NCBI GenBank assembly: GCA_026393835.1
Contig: JAPKZK010000136.1
Span: 54,218 to 118,217 of the forward strand
DNA: 64,000 bases
Direction of reading: 5' to 3'
Source of the DNA: Candidatus Aminicenantota bacterium
GTDB lineage: Bacteria > Acidobacteriota > Aminicenantia > UBA2199
Part shown: piece after piece, positions 43,351-53,305 of the stretch
Layout of the letters: each line of letters opens with the position of its first letter
Numbering within the stretch: the stretch's first letter is position 1
Made by a program: the position numbers and the translations under genes
Notes under the pieces: generated by a model
The model's database searches: none
What the model saw: the letters and a program-made list of their open reading frames with translations, nothing else
Told to the model about the DNA's origin: nothing

Positions 43351-44337
43351 ATGAGAAAAATAATGATCGCAGCGCTGCTGGTTTTATTGGCGGTTCCTTT
43401 CCTGGCCGCGGACCGAAAGGGAGAGGACGCGCTTAAAGCGATTTACCGGCTCTACGGGCAGCAGAAATACGATGAGGTCCTGCCGATGATTGAAAAGGCA
43501 ATGACAGATTTCGGGATCACCCAGGAACTCATGAAATTAAAATACAAAATCTTAGTGGGGCAGAAAAAATACGAAGAAGCATTGGCGTTTCTCGATGAGG
43601 AAATAAAACGGTCCGGCGAAACCGAGGCCCTGCTGGCCGCCAGGTTCGACCTCCTGTTCCGCTGGGGCAAATTGAAAGATGCCCTGGAAACGGCCCGGAA
43701 AAAGGATAGTATTACCAAACCGAAATCCCCCTGGGACGCCGTCAATATTATGCATGTGTACATGCGAATGGGTAGTAAACAGGATGCCCTGGATGCGCTT
43801 CAAGAGGCAGTAACCCGGGGATTCATCAGTTACCGCATCCTGGCCGATAAAAAGTACGAATTACTGGCGAAAGAAAACCGTTTTTACGAAATCATCGAGA
43901 CCATCAAAGTGGCTGTCGGCCTGGGACATCCGGCCAGGAGTTTTTCCGTGAAGTTGTTGAACGGCGACGACTTTACCCTGTTCAAACAAAAAGGAAAAGT
44001 GGTGCTGCTGGATTTCTGGGCCACCTGGTGCGATTCCTGCCGGGAGGAAATGCCGGGCTTGCTAAAAATCCATGGGGAATTCAAGGATAAAGGGCTGGAA
44101 ATGATCGGCATTAGCCTCGATTCAAGTGAAGAGAAATTAAAGGAGTATATCAAGCAAAACAACCTGGGATGGAAGATGTCTTGCAGCGGCCAGGCCTGGA
44201 ACGATCCCACGGTGGTACGCTATGGGGTCAATTCCATTCCTTCCCTCTGGTTGATCGATAAGAAAGGATTTTTACGATCTTTCGATCTTAAAGGAAATGA
44301 ACTGCGTCAGACCATCGCCGCACTCCTGACAGAGTAA
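43351..44337 (+). CDS. Exported TlpA-like thioredoxin with N-terminal TPR region
   Basis: 328 residues. A signal peptide (MRKIMIAALLVLLAVPFLAA) precedes TPR-like helices (about 24-170, QQKYDEVLPMIEKAM, QKKYEEALAFLDEE). The thioredoxin fold (about 195-328) has VVLLDFWATWCDSCREEMP, with the redox pair Cys-Asp-Ser-Cys, and the cis-Pro in NSIPSLWLID. It is a periplasmic thiol-disulphide protein of the TlpA/ResA type; the client is unknown. Confidence 0.88.
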   Translation: MRKIMIAALLVLLAVPFLAADRKGEDALKAIYRLYGQQKYDEVLPMIEKAMTDFGITQELMKLKYKILVGQKKYEEALAFLDEEIKRSGETEALLAARFDLLFRWGKLKDALETARKKDSITKPKSPWDAVNIMHVYMRMGSKQDALDALQEAVTRGFISYRILADKKYELLAKENRFYEIIETIKVAVGLGHPARSFSVKLLNGDDFTLFKQKGKVVLLDFWATWCDSCREEMPGLLKIHGEFKDKGLEMIGISLDSSEEKLKEYIKQNNLGWKMSCSGQAWNDPTVVRYGVNSIPSLWLIDKKGFLRSFDLKGNELRQTIAALLTE

Positions 44338-44472
44338 ATTACCTTCTAAACTGTACGGCGGTTACTCCATATCGGACGGCATTTCAACCTTTACCGTGGT
44401 AGTCCTGGAATTTTTACTTGATGCTCCGTTGGTGGTTCTTACCGCCGGCGGCCTGATATTTAACATCTTCAA

Positions 44473-44655
44473 GTGCTCTTGATTCTTTTTGGATTTGCAT
44501 TCATATTTGTTCTCCTTATATTCATATTGTTTTTATATTATGCATTTTTGAAAAGCCTTGATTATTCACGCTGCTGGGGTTGCAGAGGTAGAAAACGCTT
44601 GCGGAACTTGTTAGCAAGGTTGCGGAACTTGTTAGCAAGGTTGCGGAACTTGTAA
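44473..44655 (+). CDS. Short membrane-anchor frame leading into the 21-bp array
   Basis: A GTG-initiated frame encodes one strongly hydrophobic helix (LLILFGFAFIFVLLIFILFL), a basic stop (CRGRKRLRN) and three array heptads (LRNLLAR) before TAA. A shift of one base back in the AAAA at 44592-44595 would join it to the open VAELVSK heptad frame of array C, giving a membrane-anchored coiled coil. No ribosome binding site is evident. It may be a broken gene or chance. Confidence 0.3.
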   Translation: MLLILFGFAFIFVLLIFILFLYYAFLKSLDYSRCWGCRGRKRLRNLLARLRNLLARLRNL

Positions 44656-45059
44656 GCAAGGTTGCGGAACTTGTAAGCAAGGTTGCGGAACTTATTAGCA
44701 ACGTTTCGGAACTTCTTAGCAACGTTTCGGAACTTGTAAGCAAGGTTTCGGAACTTGTAAGCAAGGTTTCGGAACTTGTAAGCAAGGTTGCGGAACTTGT
44801 AAACATGGTTGCGGAACTTGTAAACATGGTTGCGGAACTTGTAAGCAGGGTTGTGGAACTTGTAAACAGGGTTGCGGAACTTGTTAGCAAGGTTGCGGAG
44901 CTTATAAGCAGGGTTGTGGAACTTGTGAGCAGCCTTGCGGTATTTGTGCCAGCGGTTTCGGTAATTGTGCCATGGCTTGCTGAACTTGCGCCATGCCTTG
45001 CGGTATTTGTGCCATGGCTTGCGGAACTCTTCCCAGAGGTTGCGCCGCTTTTTCCGGGG
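44598..45059. repeat. 21-bp tandem array C, twenty-two units without indels
   Basis: Twenty-two exact-length units of the form GTTGCGGAACTTGTNAGC plus three bases. The first fifteen are near identical, the last six diverge (CCATGG at the end of units). One plus frame reads heptads VAELVSK, VAELVNM, VVELVNR, then LAVFVPW, with hydrophobic residues kept at the same positions; it is open from 44598 to 45125 with its first ATG at 44805. A minus frame (44522-45181) is also open. No ribosome binding site or promoter is evident, so it is annotated as a repeat. Confidence 0.88.
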
Positions 45060-45274
45060 ATTGACCTCTCAAAACTCGCTTTTGACAGTGTTAGCGCCGG
45101 GAATGAATATTCCAGGGATAGGTGAACATGCACATCTATGGTGATGTTTCGAAAAAACCTGAAGCATGGCGAATAAAACAAGAATTCGTATACCCGGCCA
45201 TTGACTTCAACTCAATTTCAATATTTAATAACACGTGAAATCCTGATATTTTCCGGCAAAAAATAAAAAAATAG

Positions 45275-45600
45275 CCACAGAGGACACGGAGGACACAGAG
45301 TTAAAAAAAAAATTTCTCTCTGTGTTCTCGTCATGACGTGCGCTCTGTGGCTAAAATTCTTTTTGGTTCCGGCTCGTCCGGGCTAAGATAAGGCTAAATT
45401 CGAAGCACGCCTCATGAAGCACGAAATTCGAAACAAATCCAAATGACAAAAATTCAAATGACCAAAACAAAAACAAGCGACTCCAGGCGGCAGGCTGTTT
45501 TTGTTTGAGAATCTGAGTTTTGAATTGCTTTTGTTTGGAATTTTAAATATTTGGATTTTGAATTTGTTTCGAATTTCGGATTTCTTATCTTAGTGACATT
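45275..45600. repeat. Inverted CACAGAGG repeat and AATTCGAA / AAATCCAAA fold-back
   Basis: A CCAC-AGAGG triplet (45275-45300) faces its inverted form (about 45317-45350), enough for a long hairpin. A second fold-back pairs about 45425-45475 (CGAAATTCGAAACAAATCC) with about 45500-45585. Related AAATTTCGTGC and ATTTGGGATTTG blocks recur at about 62480-62605. The stretch separates array C from the pilus cluster and has no gene. Confidence 0.6.
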
Positions 45601-45710
45601 CGGGACAGGCCAATTTTCAATCCTAAATCCTTGTTTTTTTTGAACGCTTTCTTGAGGTATTAGTATAAATTCCCTCTTGCTGCCTGAGGCCCCGCAAAAT
45701 AAGGTTTCTG

Positions 45711-46589
45711 TTATTTGGGTACTTCGCTTCCCCTTGCCCTGGAGAGGTTAAGTTCGATGGAGCCGGTGACGGAAGCGCCGTCGCTGTCCGATACTTCAAA
45801 AATGATAGTGATAGAACTGGGAATAGCCGGGATAGCGGACTCCGTTTCAGGTTCCGGCCTACTTTTGGCCGATGAGGAAGCCCCTTCATCCTCCGGCCGG
45901 GGCGCGGGCTCGTCCTGGCCCTGGGCGTCAGCCGGCGCTTCATCGATATACCATTTAATCACCCCGGTATTGCCATTGAGGACAATGCCCCGGTCCAGCG
46001 GCTCCAGCAACCGGTAAGAAAGTGGGTCGCCGTCAGGGTCTTCCGCGTTAATGGTATAGCTGAATTCCCCGGGGATGTCGAAAGGCGGCACAGGCTTAAG
46101 ATTCAAAAAAGGGGGTGAATTCCCGATGTTTATTTCGTCGCTGTCAATAGGTTCGGCTTCGATCGATCCCCTGACCGCCTTTATCCGGCAATAGGCGGCG
46201 TCGCCTTTTTTAAAGTATTTATTCTCCAGGATATTTCCTTTAGCGTCAGGGACGGAGTCGCCATTGACATACCATTGGTAAGAATATTTTACGAACTGCA
46301 TGTCGGGATGTTTTAAGACCGGTTGGGCATGGAGGAAATCCTGGGAACTGGGGGCGCCGGGGGTCAGTCGAACCCCGGTCATTTCAGGGTTTGTCGGCAG
46401 CGGCGGCTTCTCTTTGATCACGATCTCACCCCCCGCTGTTTTTATAACCCTATCTCTATCTTTGGGCCAGAAAAAAATCGCCGCCAGTATAAGCATTACC
46501 AGGATAATCCCGGTCACAACGATGATTGTATTTCTTTTCGACGACGTCTTCTTCAACGTAAATTTAAAATTTCTTGCTTTTTCCTGCAT
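45711..46589 (-). CDS. Membrane-anchored Ig-like protein of the pilus cluster
   Basis: 292 residues. A basic N-terminus, one transmembrane helix (about 20-42, TIIVVTGIILVMLILAAIFF), then a periplasmic part with Ig/cadherin-like features (FSYTINAEDPDGDPLSYRLL, VSDSDGASVTGSIELNLS). No pilus family is recognised. Downstream of pilY1 in the same direction, it is likely an accessory protein of the pilus system. Its 3' end approaches the repeats. Confidence 0.68.
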   Translation of the reverse strand: MQEKARNFKFTLKKTSSKRNTIIVVTGIILVMLILAAIFFWPKDRDRVIKTAGGEIVIKEKPPLPTNPEMTGVRLTPGAPSSQDFLHAQPVLKHPDMQFVKYSYQWYVNGDSVPDAKGNILENKYFKKGDAAYCRIKAVRGSIEAEPIDSDEINIGNSPPFLNLKPVPPFDIPGEFSYTINAEDPDGDPLSYRLLEPLDRGIVLNGNTGVIKWYIDEAPADAQGQDEPAPRPEDEGASSSAKSRPEPETESAIPAIPSSITIIFEVSDSDGASVTGSIELNLSRARGSEVPK

Positions 46590-46609
46590 GATTTATCCTT
46601 GTTTAACGC

Positions 46610-47449
46610 TTACTTAACCGGTCGTTTAAAAAATCTCATGGAGACGATTTTTTTGGCAATCCCGCCGTCCCCGTCATCCGCCGTGATGGTAAATTTAAAA
46701 GAGTCGGGGAGATTCTCGTCCAGGGTACAGGTAACTTCGCCGCCGGCAGCATCGATTTGCGCATCCACCAGGGGCATCGGCGCCGCTTCGTCGCCGGTAT
46801 TTTCGTTGTCCATTTCCAGGGAGAAAGTTAATTGATCATTGTCCGCATCTTTGGCTTTGACGATAAATTTATAGGTCCCGGGTCCCTTAATATCCGGCAG
46901 GGTGACCTCTTCGATTTCCGGGGGAGAATTCAAAACAATATACATAACGGTTCGCTTTTTGGCAATCAGTTGTTCATTTTCATAGAGCATCACATCGGCA
47001 AACAAGATGTCGTGCTTTTTAAAGGTATTGGGCGGCAATGTTGTTTCTCTTGTTTCTTCCAGCGCTTCGACGTTTTTCCAAAAGACATAGGCGAGATATT
47101 GATTTTCCGCCAGCGGTGCGGAAGTTTCCACCTCGATGGTGATAGTGGAATCCACCCGGATTTTTTGCGGGCAGAGAGATACTTTTTTCAGGATTCGCCC
47201 TGCTTCAGCGGCTTTTTCAACGTCCAGCGGTTCCCCTTGCCCTTCGCTTTGATTATCGATATCGCCCGGTTCATTTTCCGTGTTGGCTGTAGTTTTGGAC
47301 CTGTCGTACTTTTTAATATCCGATGTATCGGTGGGGTCGGTTTCGCCGCCTCCGCAGGAAACGGAAACCAACCCCACCAGTACAACCGCCGCCGCCAGGA
47401 AGATGAGCAGCAGCGGCTGTTTTTTTTTTATTAAAGAAGAGTCTGTCAT
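46610..47449 (-). CDS. Ig-like predicted lipoprotein of the pilus cluster
   Basis: 279 residues with a lipobox (VSVSC, Cys at about 32) and a Gly-Gly-Gly-Glu tail after it. Two cadherin/Ig-like segments follow (ITIEVETSAPLAENQYLAYV and KDADNDQLTFSLEMDNEN...FTITADDGDGG). The ATG overlaps the pilY1 stop (TAATG), so it is co-translated with pilY1. The C-terminal domain resembles that of the next protein, suggesting a duplicated accessory module. Confidence 0.7.
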   Translation of the reverse strand: MTDSSLIKKKQPLLLIFLAAAVVLVGLVSVSCGGGETDPTDTSDIKKYDRSKTTANTENEPGDIDNQSEGQGEPLDVEKAAEAGRILKKVSLCPQKIRVDSTITIEVETSAPLAENQYLAYVFWKNVEALEETRETTLPPNTFKKHDILFADVMLYENEQLIAKKRTVMYIVLNSPPEIEEVTLPDIKGPGTYKFIVKAKDADNDQLTFSLEMDNENTGDEAAPMPLVDAQIDAAGGEVTCTLDENLPDSFKFTITADDGDGGIAKKIVSMRFFKRPVK

Positions 47450-50400
47450 TATCTCTTTTTCTCCTTCCAGAACACAATACTACCGGCATAATTCAGGCTC
47501 TTGGAATGGGTGTTCAGGTTACTATCATCACCGGAATCGCCGCCGGGAACCGAAGCCACCTGGCCGTCTGTGCCTTCATAGATGATATATTCTTTGCCTC
47601 CGTATATACCGCCGCCGGCGATACGTCCCATGTGATTAGTGCCGGTGATCTCACTATTAAGTCCACAACCGATAGTTAATTGATAAAGGGTCATTGACCC
47701 TTCGCTGGGCGCCGCGCAAGGATTATCCAGGGTGCTGGATGAAATGGAAGGGGGTTGATAGGTATTGAAATAGACCTGGGGGTTAAAGTACTGGTCCGGG
47801 AGCACCAGGGGTTCGGGATCGAAGAGTTTTTCCGCGGCGTCGGGGAAAGTGAAATACCAGCCATTGGCATCTGTATCAAGCGTTGTTTTAGGCATGGTGT
47901 CTTTCTCCGTACCGGTCCAGAGCGAACTAACGTCCTGGAGGTGGGCGGTTTCATCCACGCCGGTGGTGTATTCGTTATCGATTTTATGTAAAAGGGTCCC
48001 GTTATCTTTGAAAAGCATAAAGTGCCCGGTGGGGGGATTTGTCCTGGGCCGGTCGCGGTCGCCGGTCCCAAAACACACCCACGATTTATAACATTTATCG
48101 TAAGTGACCGCAGGTGAAAGGTAAATGGGGTCGTAAGTGCGGGAGACCACATGTTCGCCCTCGCTAAAAGCCCCGGAGGAAATGGTTACGGTAATGAGTT
48201 TGTCATCTCTTTTCTGGATATACCCCGTGGCATGGGAGGTTTTACCCACGATGTCGTCGCCTAAGGAAAAACCGGCGTCGTCAGCGTTTATATTCAGGGT
48301 AAGCTTGCTTACATCGACTTCGTCGATGCTGGCTATGGTAGCGGAGGCTTTGTCGACAATCTCTGTTTCATACAGGATGGAGGTTTTCCACTGCAGGGGG
48401 TCGGTATTCGAGGTGTCTATTTTAAAAAGATGGCCGCCGATATTGCCGAAATATAGGGTATCGACATAACCGTTACTATCTTTGTCCAAAACAGTTAGAG
48501 CGGAAGGAATGGGGAAATTGAATACATCTTCTTTGGTTAAAAGTCTTTTGGCGCCGCCGGAAGTGCTGGAAGCGGTTCTTAATATGCCTTCCGGGGGTAC
48601 TTCCCCGGAATAAGAGATAGAAGAATCATAGCCCAACATCCAGAGAAGGTCTCCGGTGCCGGCATCCACCATAAATATGGCTTTTCCTTTTTGATCGGCG
48701 TCATTTTCGCTGTTAAAAGCGAAACCGCCGGTCAAAAAAACTACCCACTTTTGCACCACCTGATCGGGGTTATCGGGGTCCGTTATCCAAACTCGTTCTG
48801 TGGTTGGAACTCCCCAGCTCTTGCCGCTCCAGGTGGCGTCTTTAAACTTCCAGAGCACTTTGGGTTGGCTGCCCACATCGGTAACATCCAGTCCGTAATA
48901 CGCCTCCCCACCCTGGCGAAGACCGAAGCAAAGCAGAGTGGTCCAGACGTTCCGTCCCTCCTTTTTAAAATAAACATCTTCGGGGGTGATACGGCCGTCT
49001 ACAGTGTAGGTATGTTTGCTATCGAGAACGATTTTTTTCAAGGAGGGCAATACCTCATCCGGGATAAAGCCCCAGGCTTCTTTCCCGGCATTGACGCCGC
49101 CGGCATAGAACATATGCATGATCCCGTCATTGGTGCCCACATAGATGACTTTAGACCGGTTCTTGTGTGCCTCATAAAAGGTGGCATATTTTTCATCGCT
49201 GCTGCCTGGGGGATCGATATCGGGGAGGTATTTTTTGCCGGCCGGCGGTGGGCCCACGAAGGAAACGTCCGAATGAAATATATCCCGCAGTTGGGGCTGC
49301 GTGACGGAGCTTATGATAGATGTTGCATTGGTGGTTTGGGTGGCCGCGTCCCCGGTTAAAGCCAAAAGGGGTTTGAGGGTGTTAACATTGGAAGTATTAA
49401 AAGCGATATTGGTGGTGAGAGCGGTAGAAGAATGGGTATAGATACTCCTGGTGGTAGAGATTTTTTCGGCGGCGTCCCACTCATGACCGATATTTAGATA
49501 CACCCACCGTTCACAGGTTTTCCCCTCACTGGCAGCAACGCACTGCGCTTCGGTGTCGTAAACAAATTCCTCCGAATTCACATCGCCGCTTTCATCGGTA
49601 TCGAAACCCCATAGGTCCAACAGTTTAAAAGCCAGTAAGTGACCTTCCCAGAGGGCAGAAGTCTGGGAGGGCATGAAGTAGCCGACGTAAGAATAAGTCA
49701 GTTCATCATCCGTGGCAGTGGTGCTCTTTTTGGGGGCAGTGATAGAGGCGAAGGCATAGTTTCTCAGGTTAATGCTGGTGATAACCGTCTGGAACGCATT
49801 GACCAGTTCCTCGTAATTGTTGGCGGTATAATAGGCGCCGTCGCCGTTGATGGCGGTCTGCTGCAGCATGTGGTTATCGACGTTAAAACCGATGGCATAG
49901 GTGGCTATACTCTGTTCCCCGGGCCAACCGTCCGAGGGATCGGTTCCGAAAAAGCTGTCCGGGAACATGTCCTGGTGGCGGAGAAAATAGGCGACGTCGT
50001 CCAGGTAATCGGTTCCGCCGTCGCTGGCGCTCCAGCAGGAATAATTGGGGCAATAGGTGTTGGTGGTTTTGTAATTGGTGGGCCGGCCGGAAGAGGCATC
50101 ATTGTTATCGGAGTCGCCCCAACCATTATTCCAGGTGGTCCAGGGTGTGGTGCGTTTGACCGGTTTCTGCTTGAAAATACTGTCGCTCCAGGTAGTACTG
50201 CTGTCGAAACCGTCCTTGGTGGATTCGCCGTCGGTCATAATCACTACGTAGTTGTTCTGGCACCAGTACTCTATGGGCGACCCCGGGTCGCTGACGCTGT
50301 GGGTCACCTTGTGGTTGGTAATTTCATACTCCACGGGCCAGTACGTTTTACTGCCGCCCCCGGGTTTGTAATACTTCCAGATATCGGCCAGGGTTTCGGC

Positions 50401-51507
50401 CAGGGGGGTCCAGGTACTCCCATAGGCGCTGTAGGCATTGTCTTTATAATCCTCCAACCTATCCGGTCCGTGTCCGTCCAGGGCTGTGTCGCTCATATCT
50501 GTTAACTCTGTATTCAGCACACCCCCATTATCGTAGGTAAAATTATATAAGCCCAGTCTCACAATGTTATTGGAATTCGAGCTCACCTGGCAAACCACTT
50601 CCCTGGCGGTCTGGATACGGGTAAAAACCCGTCTGACCCGGGGGTTATCCGTGGTGGTGCAAGAGGAAGACTGCGGGCCCGGCGTCTGGGAAACGTCGAA
50701 GGTGCCATAAGTAGAGAAATGGGAAACCACTGATCGCATGGTATCCGTGGCATTAAAATACAACCAATTGATATAATTTTTGGGGTAGCGGACCGGCTGG
50801 CCGTTGTCCGAAGTGCCGTAGAGCTGAACGATCCTTGCCGTCCAGGTTTTCCCGGTTGGGGCTTTCTGGAAATGGCCACCATTTACCGTAATCGGGCCGC
50901 CTTTGATATTGGAAAGCGTAACCCATGGGTTGCCGCTGCCGTCGGTGTATTTTGCCGTGATTTTGGCGACGGCGTCATTGGTGGGAGATGCGGTATCGCA
51001 AAATATGACGGTATCTCCGACATAAAACCACTGCGAATTACTGCCGCATTGAAAATCATTGCCGCCCCCGGCGTAACAACCGGTCCAAAAATTCTTGCCA
51101 GTGCCGCCATAATTTTCCAGTTCCGTCGTAGTGTATTCCTGGGCGCTGGTGGTGCTCACTATCCAGCGGGCATGCCAACCGGTTTCAGATAGATTATTGC
51201 TATCGCTGCTGAAACCTTCCACGGAAGCGGAACTGGAATACGTCGTATTGGGGTTATACCCGTCGTCGTTGGGGCCACTGGGGGGGGGGTTCGGTCCTAC
51301 TACCCCATCCGGCCCAAATTTGGGGTAGAAAATAATGGTATTCATGGAACCCGAATTGTCCATCAGGATCATCACATTGGCCTTTACTATAGTGGTCCCT
51401 ATATTAACTCCCATAAATAATTCTTTATCATCCGGCTCTACGTAAAGACCGGCCACCAATAGAATTAAAACGCTTATTACAAGTTTGATAGTTTGTTTCA
51501 TTTTCAT
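47449..51507 (-). CDS. pilY1: PilY1-like type IV pilus tip protein
   Basis: 1352 residues. A signal peptide (MKMKQTIKLVISVLILLVAG) precedes a von Willebrand A-like region with the metal site MILMDNSGSM (about 45-54) and VIMTDGES. The C-terminal beta-propeller (about 780-1250) has VIYVGTNDGIMHMFYAGGVN and GLRQGGEAYYGLDVTD, typical of PilY1. It is a calcium-modulated adhesin and part of the minor-pilin priming complex. ATG at 51507 follows AGAGGTGAAT; an upstream extension is not needed. It overlaps the following lipoprotein gene. Confidence 0.92.
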   Translation of the reverse strand: MKMKQTIKLVISVLILLVAGLYVEPDDKELFMGVNIGTTIVKANVMILMDNSGSMNTIIFYPKFGPDGVVGPNPPPSGPNDDGYNPNTTYSSSASVEGFSSDSNNLSETGWHARWIVSTTSAQEYTTTELENYGGTGKNFWTGCYAGGGNDFQCGSNSQWFYVGDTVIFCDTASPTNDAVAKITAKYTDGSGNPWVTLSNIKGGPITVNGGHFQKAPTGKTWTARIVQLYGTSDNGQPVRYPKNYINWLYFNATDTMRSVVSHFSTYGTFDVSQTPGPQSSSCTTTDNPRVRRVFTRIQTAREVVCQVSSNSNNIVRLGLYNFTYDNGGVLNTELTDMSDTALDGHGPDRLEDYKDNAYSAYGSTWTPLAETLADIWKYYKPGGGSKTYWPVEYEITNHKVTHSVSDPGSPIEYWCQNNYVVIMTDGESTKDGFDSSTTWSDSIFKQKPVKRTTPWTTWNNGWGDSDNNDASSGRPTNYKTTNTYCPNYSCWSASDGGTDYLDDVAYFLRHQDMFPDSFFGTDPSDGWPGEQSIATYAIGFNVDNHMLQQTAINGDGAYYTANNYEELVNAFQTVITSINLRNYAFASITAPKKSTTATDDELTYSYVGYFMPSQTSALWEGHLLAFKLLDLWGFDTDESGDVNSEEFVYDTEAQCVAASEGKTCERWVYLNIGHEWDAAEKISTTRSIYTHSSTALTTNIAFNTSNVNTLKPLLALTGDAATQTTNATSIISSVTQPQLRDIFHSDVSFVGPPPAGKKYLPDIDPPGSSDEKYATFYEAHKNRSKVIYVGTNDGIMHMFYAGGVNAGKEAWGFIPDEVLPSLKKIVLDSKHTYTVDGRITPEDVYFKKEGRNVWTTLLCFGLRQGGEAYYGLDVTDVGSQPKVLWKFKDATWSGKSWGVPTTERVWITDPDNPDQVVQKWVVFLTGGFAFNSENDADQKGKAIFMVDAGTGDLLWMLGYDSSISYSGEVPPEGILRTASSTSGGAKRLLTKEDVFNFPIPSALTVLDKDSNGYVDTLYFGNIGGHLFKIDTSNTDPLQWKTSILYETEIVDKASATIASIDEVDVSKLTLNINADDAGFSLGDDIVGKTSHATGYIQKRDDKLITVTISSGAFSEGEHVVSRTYDPIYLSPAVTYDKCYKSWVCFGTGDRDRPRTNPPTGHFMLFKDNGTLLHKIDNEYTTGVDETAHLQDVSSLWTGTEKDTMPKTTLDTDANGWYFTFPDAAEKLFDPEPLVLPDQYFNPQVYFNTYQPPSISSSTLDNPCAAPSEGSMTLYQLTIGCGLNSEITGTNHMGRIAGGGIYGGKEYIIYEGTDGQVASVPGGDSGDDSNLNTHSKSLNYAGSIVFWKEKKR

Positions 51508-51564
51508 ATTCACCTCTTCGATATTTTGTGTGTCATACCTCATACATCACACCTTATACCTGGA

Positions 51565-52077
51565 TTATTTGTATCCAGTGATAAAGGAGTAAATCCCGGC
51601 CTCGATTTCCGCATAACTGGCTCGGTTACCCATCCTGGCTTCAGCCGTGATGGTTACTTTCCACACTTTCAGTTTCACCAAACCTACCGAAATCCCCGGC
51701 GCCCCGGGGGGCTTAAAGCCTTCGAATTCCCTGACATTCTGTGGGCTATTCTCTTCCCAATCCTTAAGGGTGCCGGTTATATAAGCCCGCGAAACGCCAA
51801 CTTTAATATCCCCGAAAGTATCGCTCACCCCGGTTTCGGATTTGGATTTGATTATGCCGCCCGCAGCCGCGGGGTCATTGTATATTTCGTTGCGTACTTC
51901 CTCAACTCCCTGGACCGCGGCGTAATAAGCAGACTTATTGAGTTGGAAATTCTGGGTGCTTTGCAGCTCCGTTGTTCCCACGGTCAGGAGTCCTATCATC
52001 AGCAGGGATAGGATCAATACCGCGATAAGCGTTAAAACAAGAAGACTTCCGTTTTCTTTTTCGTTCTTATTTGCCAT
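51565..52077 (-). CDS. pilX: PilX-like minor pilin
   Basis: 170 residues. The prepilin helix ENGSLLVLTLIAVLILSLLMIGLLTVG follows a short charged leader, then STQNFQLNKSAYYAAVQGVEEVRNE, the PilX N-terminal pattern. ATG at 52077 has AGGAGTATAACC upstream; an extension of seven codons lacks one. It is the fourth gene of the minor-pilin operon, followed by pilY1 after 57 nt. Confidence 0.83.
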   Translation of the reverse strand: MANKNEKENGSLLVLTLIAVLILSLLMIGLLTVGTTELQSTQNFQLNKSAYYAAVQGVEEVRNEIYNDPAAAGGIIKSKSETGVSDTFGDIKVGVSRAYITGTLKDWEENSPQNVREFEGFKPPGAPGISVGLVKLKVWKVTITAEARMGNRASYAEIEAGIYSFITGYK

Positions 52078-52087
52078 GGTTATACTC

Positions 52088-53305
52088 CTATAATTCAATA
52101 TTATAATTCCGGGGTTCGATTTGCAGCGCTAATATTTTATAACCGTATCTCCCCGGGTCCAAATTATACTCTGCCGAGTCGCTGATGGGCGGGATTTTAT
52201 GATTCAATGTACCATTGTCATATTTACCCTGGGTCCCGTACTCATCGGTAATAGTGACAAGAGTGATATCGAATTGTTTCAAGAATTTACCACGGATATC
52301 GTCCAGCAAATTTTCAAGAACATTACTGGAGGAATCTGCCGGGCCAAAATAAAAATGATCGGGATCGATGGGGGTCGTCGGGTCCGCCGCCGCAAAATCG
52401 GCTTCGGTATAGGCCCTATAGGTAATTTGCATATCCCAGATATTTTCCGAAATGACATCCACTACCGCAGCGTTGCTGTGCAATACATCCGCGACGCCCA
52501 TGGTATCGGAAACCCGGAGGAATTGTCTGAGCATGCGCTGGTCCATATAATAGTATATGGGGTGCGGGATTTCTTTAAACAAATAGATACTGAAGCTGGA
52601 AAGCCGAATAACCGGCGCTTTGGGTTCATCGATAATTTCCGAACCGGGGAACTGGACGGTGTTTCCTTTCAACGCCTCGGAATCGGTGAAGTAATGCTGG
52701 CCGCCGCCCGTGCCGGTAGACGTATTTAACAAACCGGAATAGTAAACAGGCTCAGCCCGGGTCGTAATAGAAGTGGCAGTCACGGACTCAACGGAAAACA
52801 CATAATAACCGGTGGTTCCGATGACAATCCCAATATCGCCGGGCCCCCAGTCTTCCGGGTTCATCGAAATAGTTGTGTTATCGAGCGGCTCATCGTAATA
52901 ATCATATGCTGTCGTTTTTTCTACCTGTATGGTAACGCCGTCGCTGCTGAAGGAGTGTGGGACCGTTAAAGTCGTTACTGCTTCGGCATCGCCGCTGGCA
53001 ACAATAATTCCATCCGGGAACCCGACATTATTTAAGGGATATATACCATTGAAATAAGGCACGTCTTTAAGAAAGTTGCTGGTATTGGCAACCGTCATCA
53101 CAGAACCGGCTGACTTTAACTCCGCGGCAAAATTGGCCGTCAAATACCGGGTTTCCTGCTGCATCCGCAGACGGGAATTTTCAGTGCGGGACGAATCGGC
53201 AAAGTGACTGACCATGGTATACACGCCCAACAGCACCACCAGGAAAAGACTCGTGGTGATCATCAACTCAAGTAAAGAAAAACCTTTTTCGCTGTGCATT
53301 TTCAT
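52088..53305 (-). CDS. pilW: PilW-like minor pilin
   Basis: 405 residues. The leader MKMHSEKG is followed by the prepilin helix FSLLELMITTSLFLVVLLGVYTMV with the Glu at +5. The long C-terminal beta-rich domain (about 60-400, for example YRAYTEADFAAADPTTPIDPDH) fits PilW, which initiates pilus assembly with PilV and PilX. It overlaps pilV by 4 nt. AGGAGG precedes the start. Confidence 0.86.
   Translation of the reverse strand: MKMHSEKGFSLLELMITTSLFLVVLLGVYTMVSHFADSSRTENSRLRMQQETRYLTANFAAELKSAGSVMTVANTSNFLKDVPYFNGIYPLNNVGFPDGIIVASGDAEAVTTLTVPHSFSSDGVTIQVEKTTAYDYYDEPLDNTTISMNPEDWGPGDIGIVIGTTGYYVFSVESVTATSITTRAEPVYYSGLLNTSTGTGGGQHYFTDSEALKGNTVQFPGSEIIDEPKAPVIRLSSFSIYLFKEIPHPIYYYMDQRMLRQFLRVSDTMGVADVLHSNAAVVDVISENIWDMQITYRAYTEADFAAADPTTPIDPDHFYFGPADSSSNVLENLLDDIRGKFLKQFDITLVTITDEYGTQGKYDNGTLNHKIPPISDSAEYNLDPGRYGYKILALQIEPRNYNIEL

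Noticed and set aside
44522..45181. 219-codon minus-strand frame rich in Ser/Thr through array C
   Set aside because: Produced by the repeat period; low-complexity content and no start signals.
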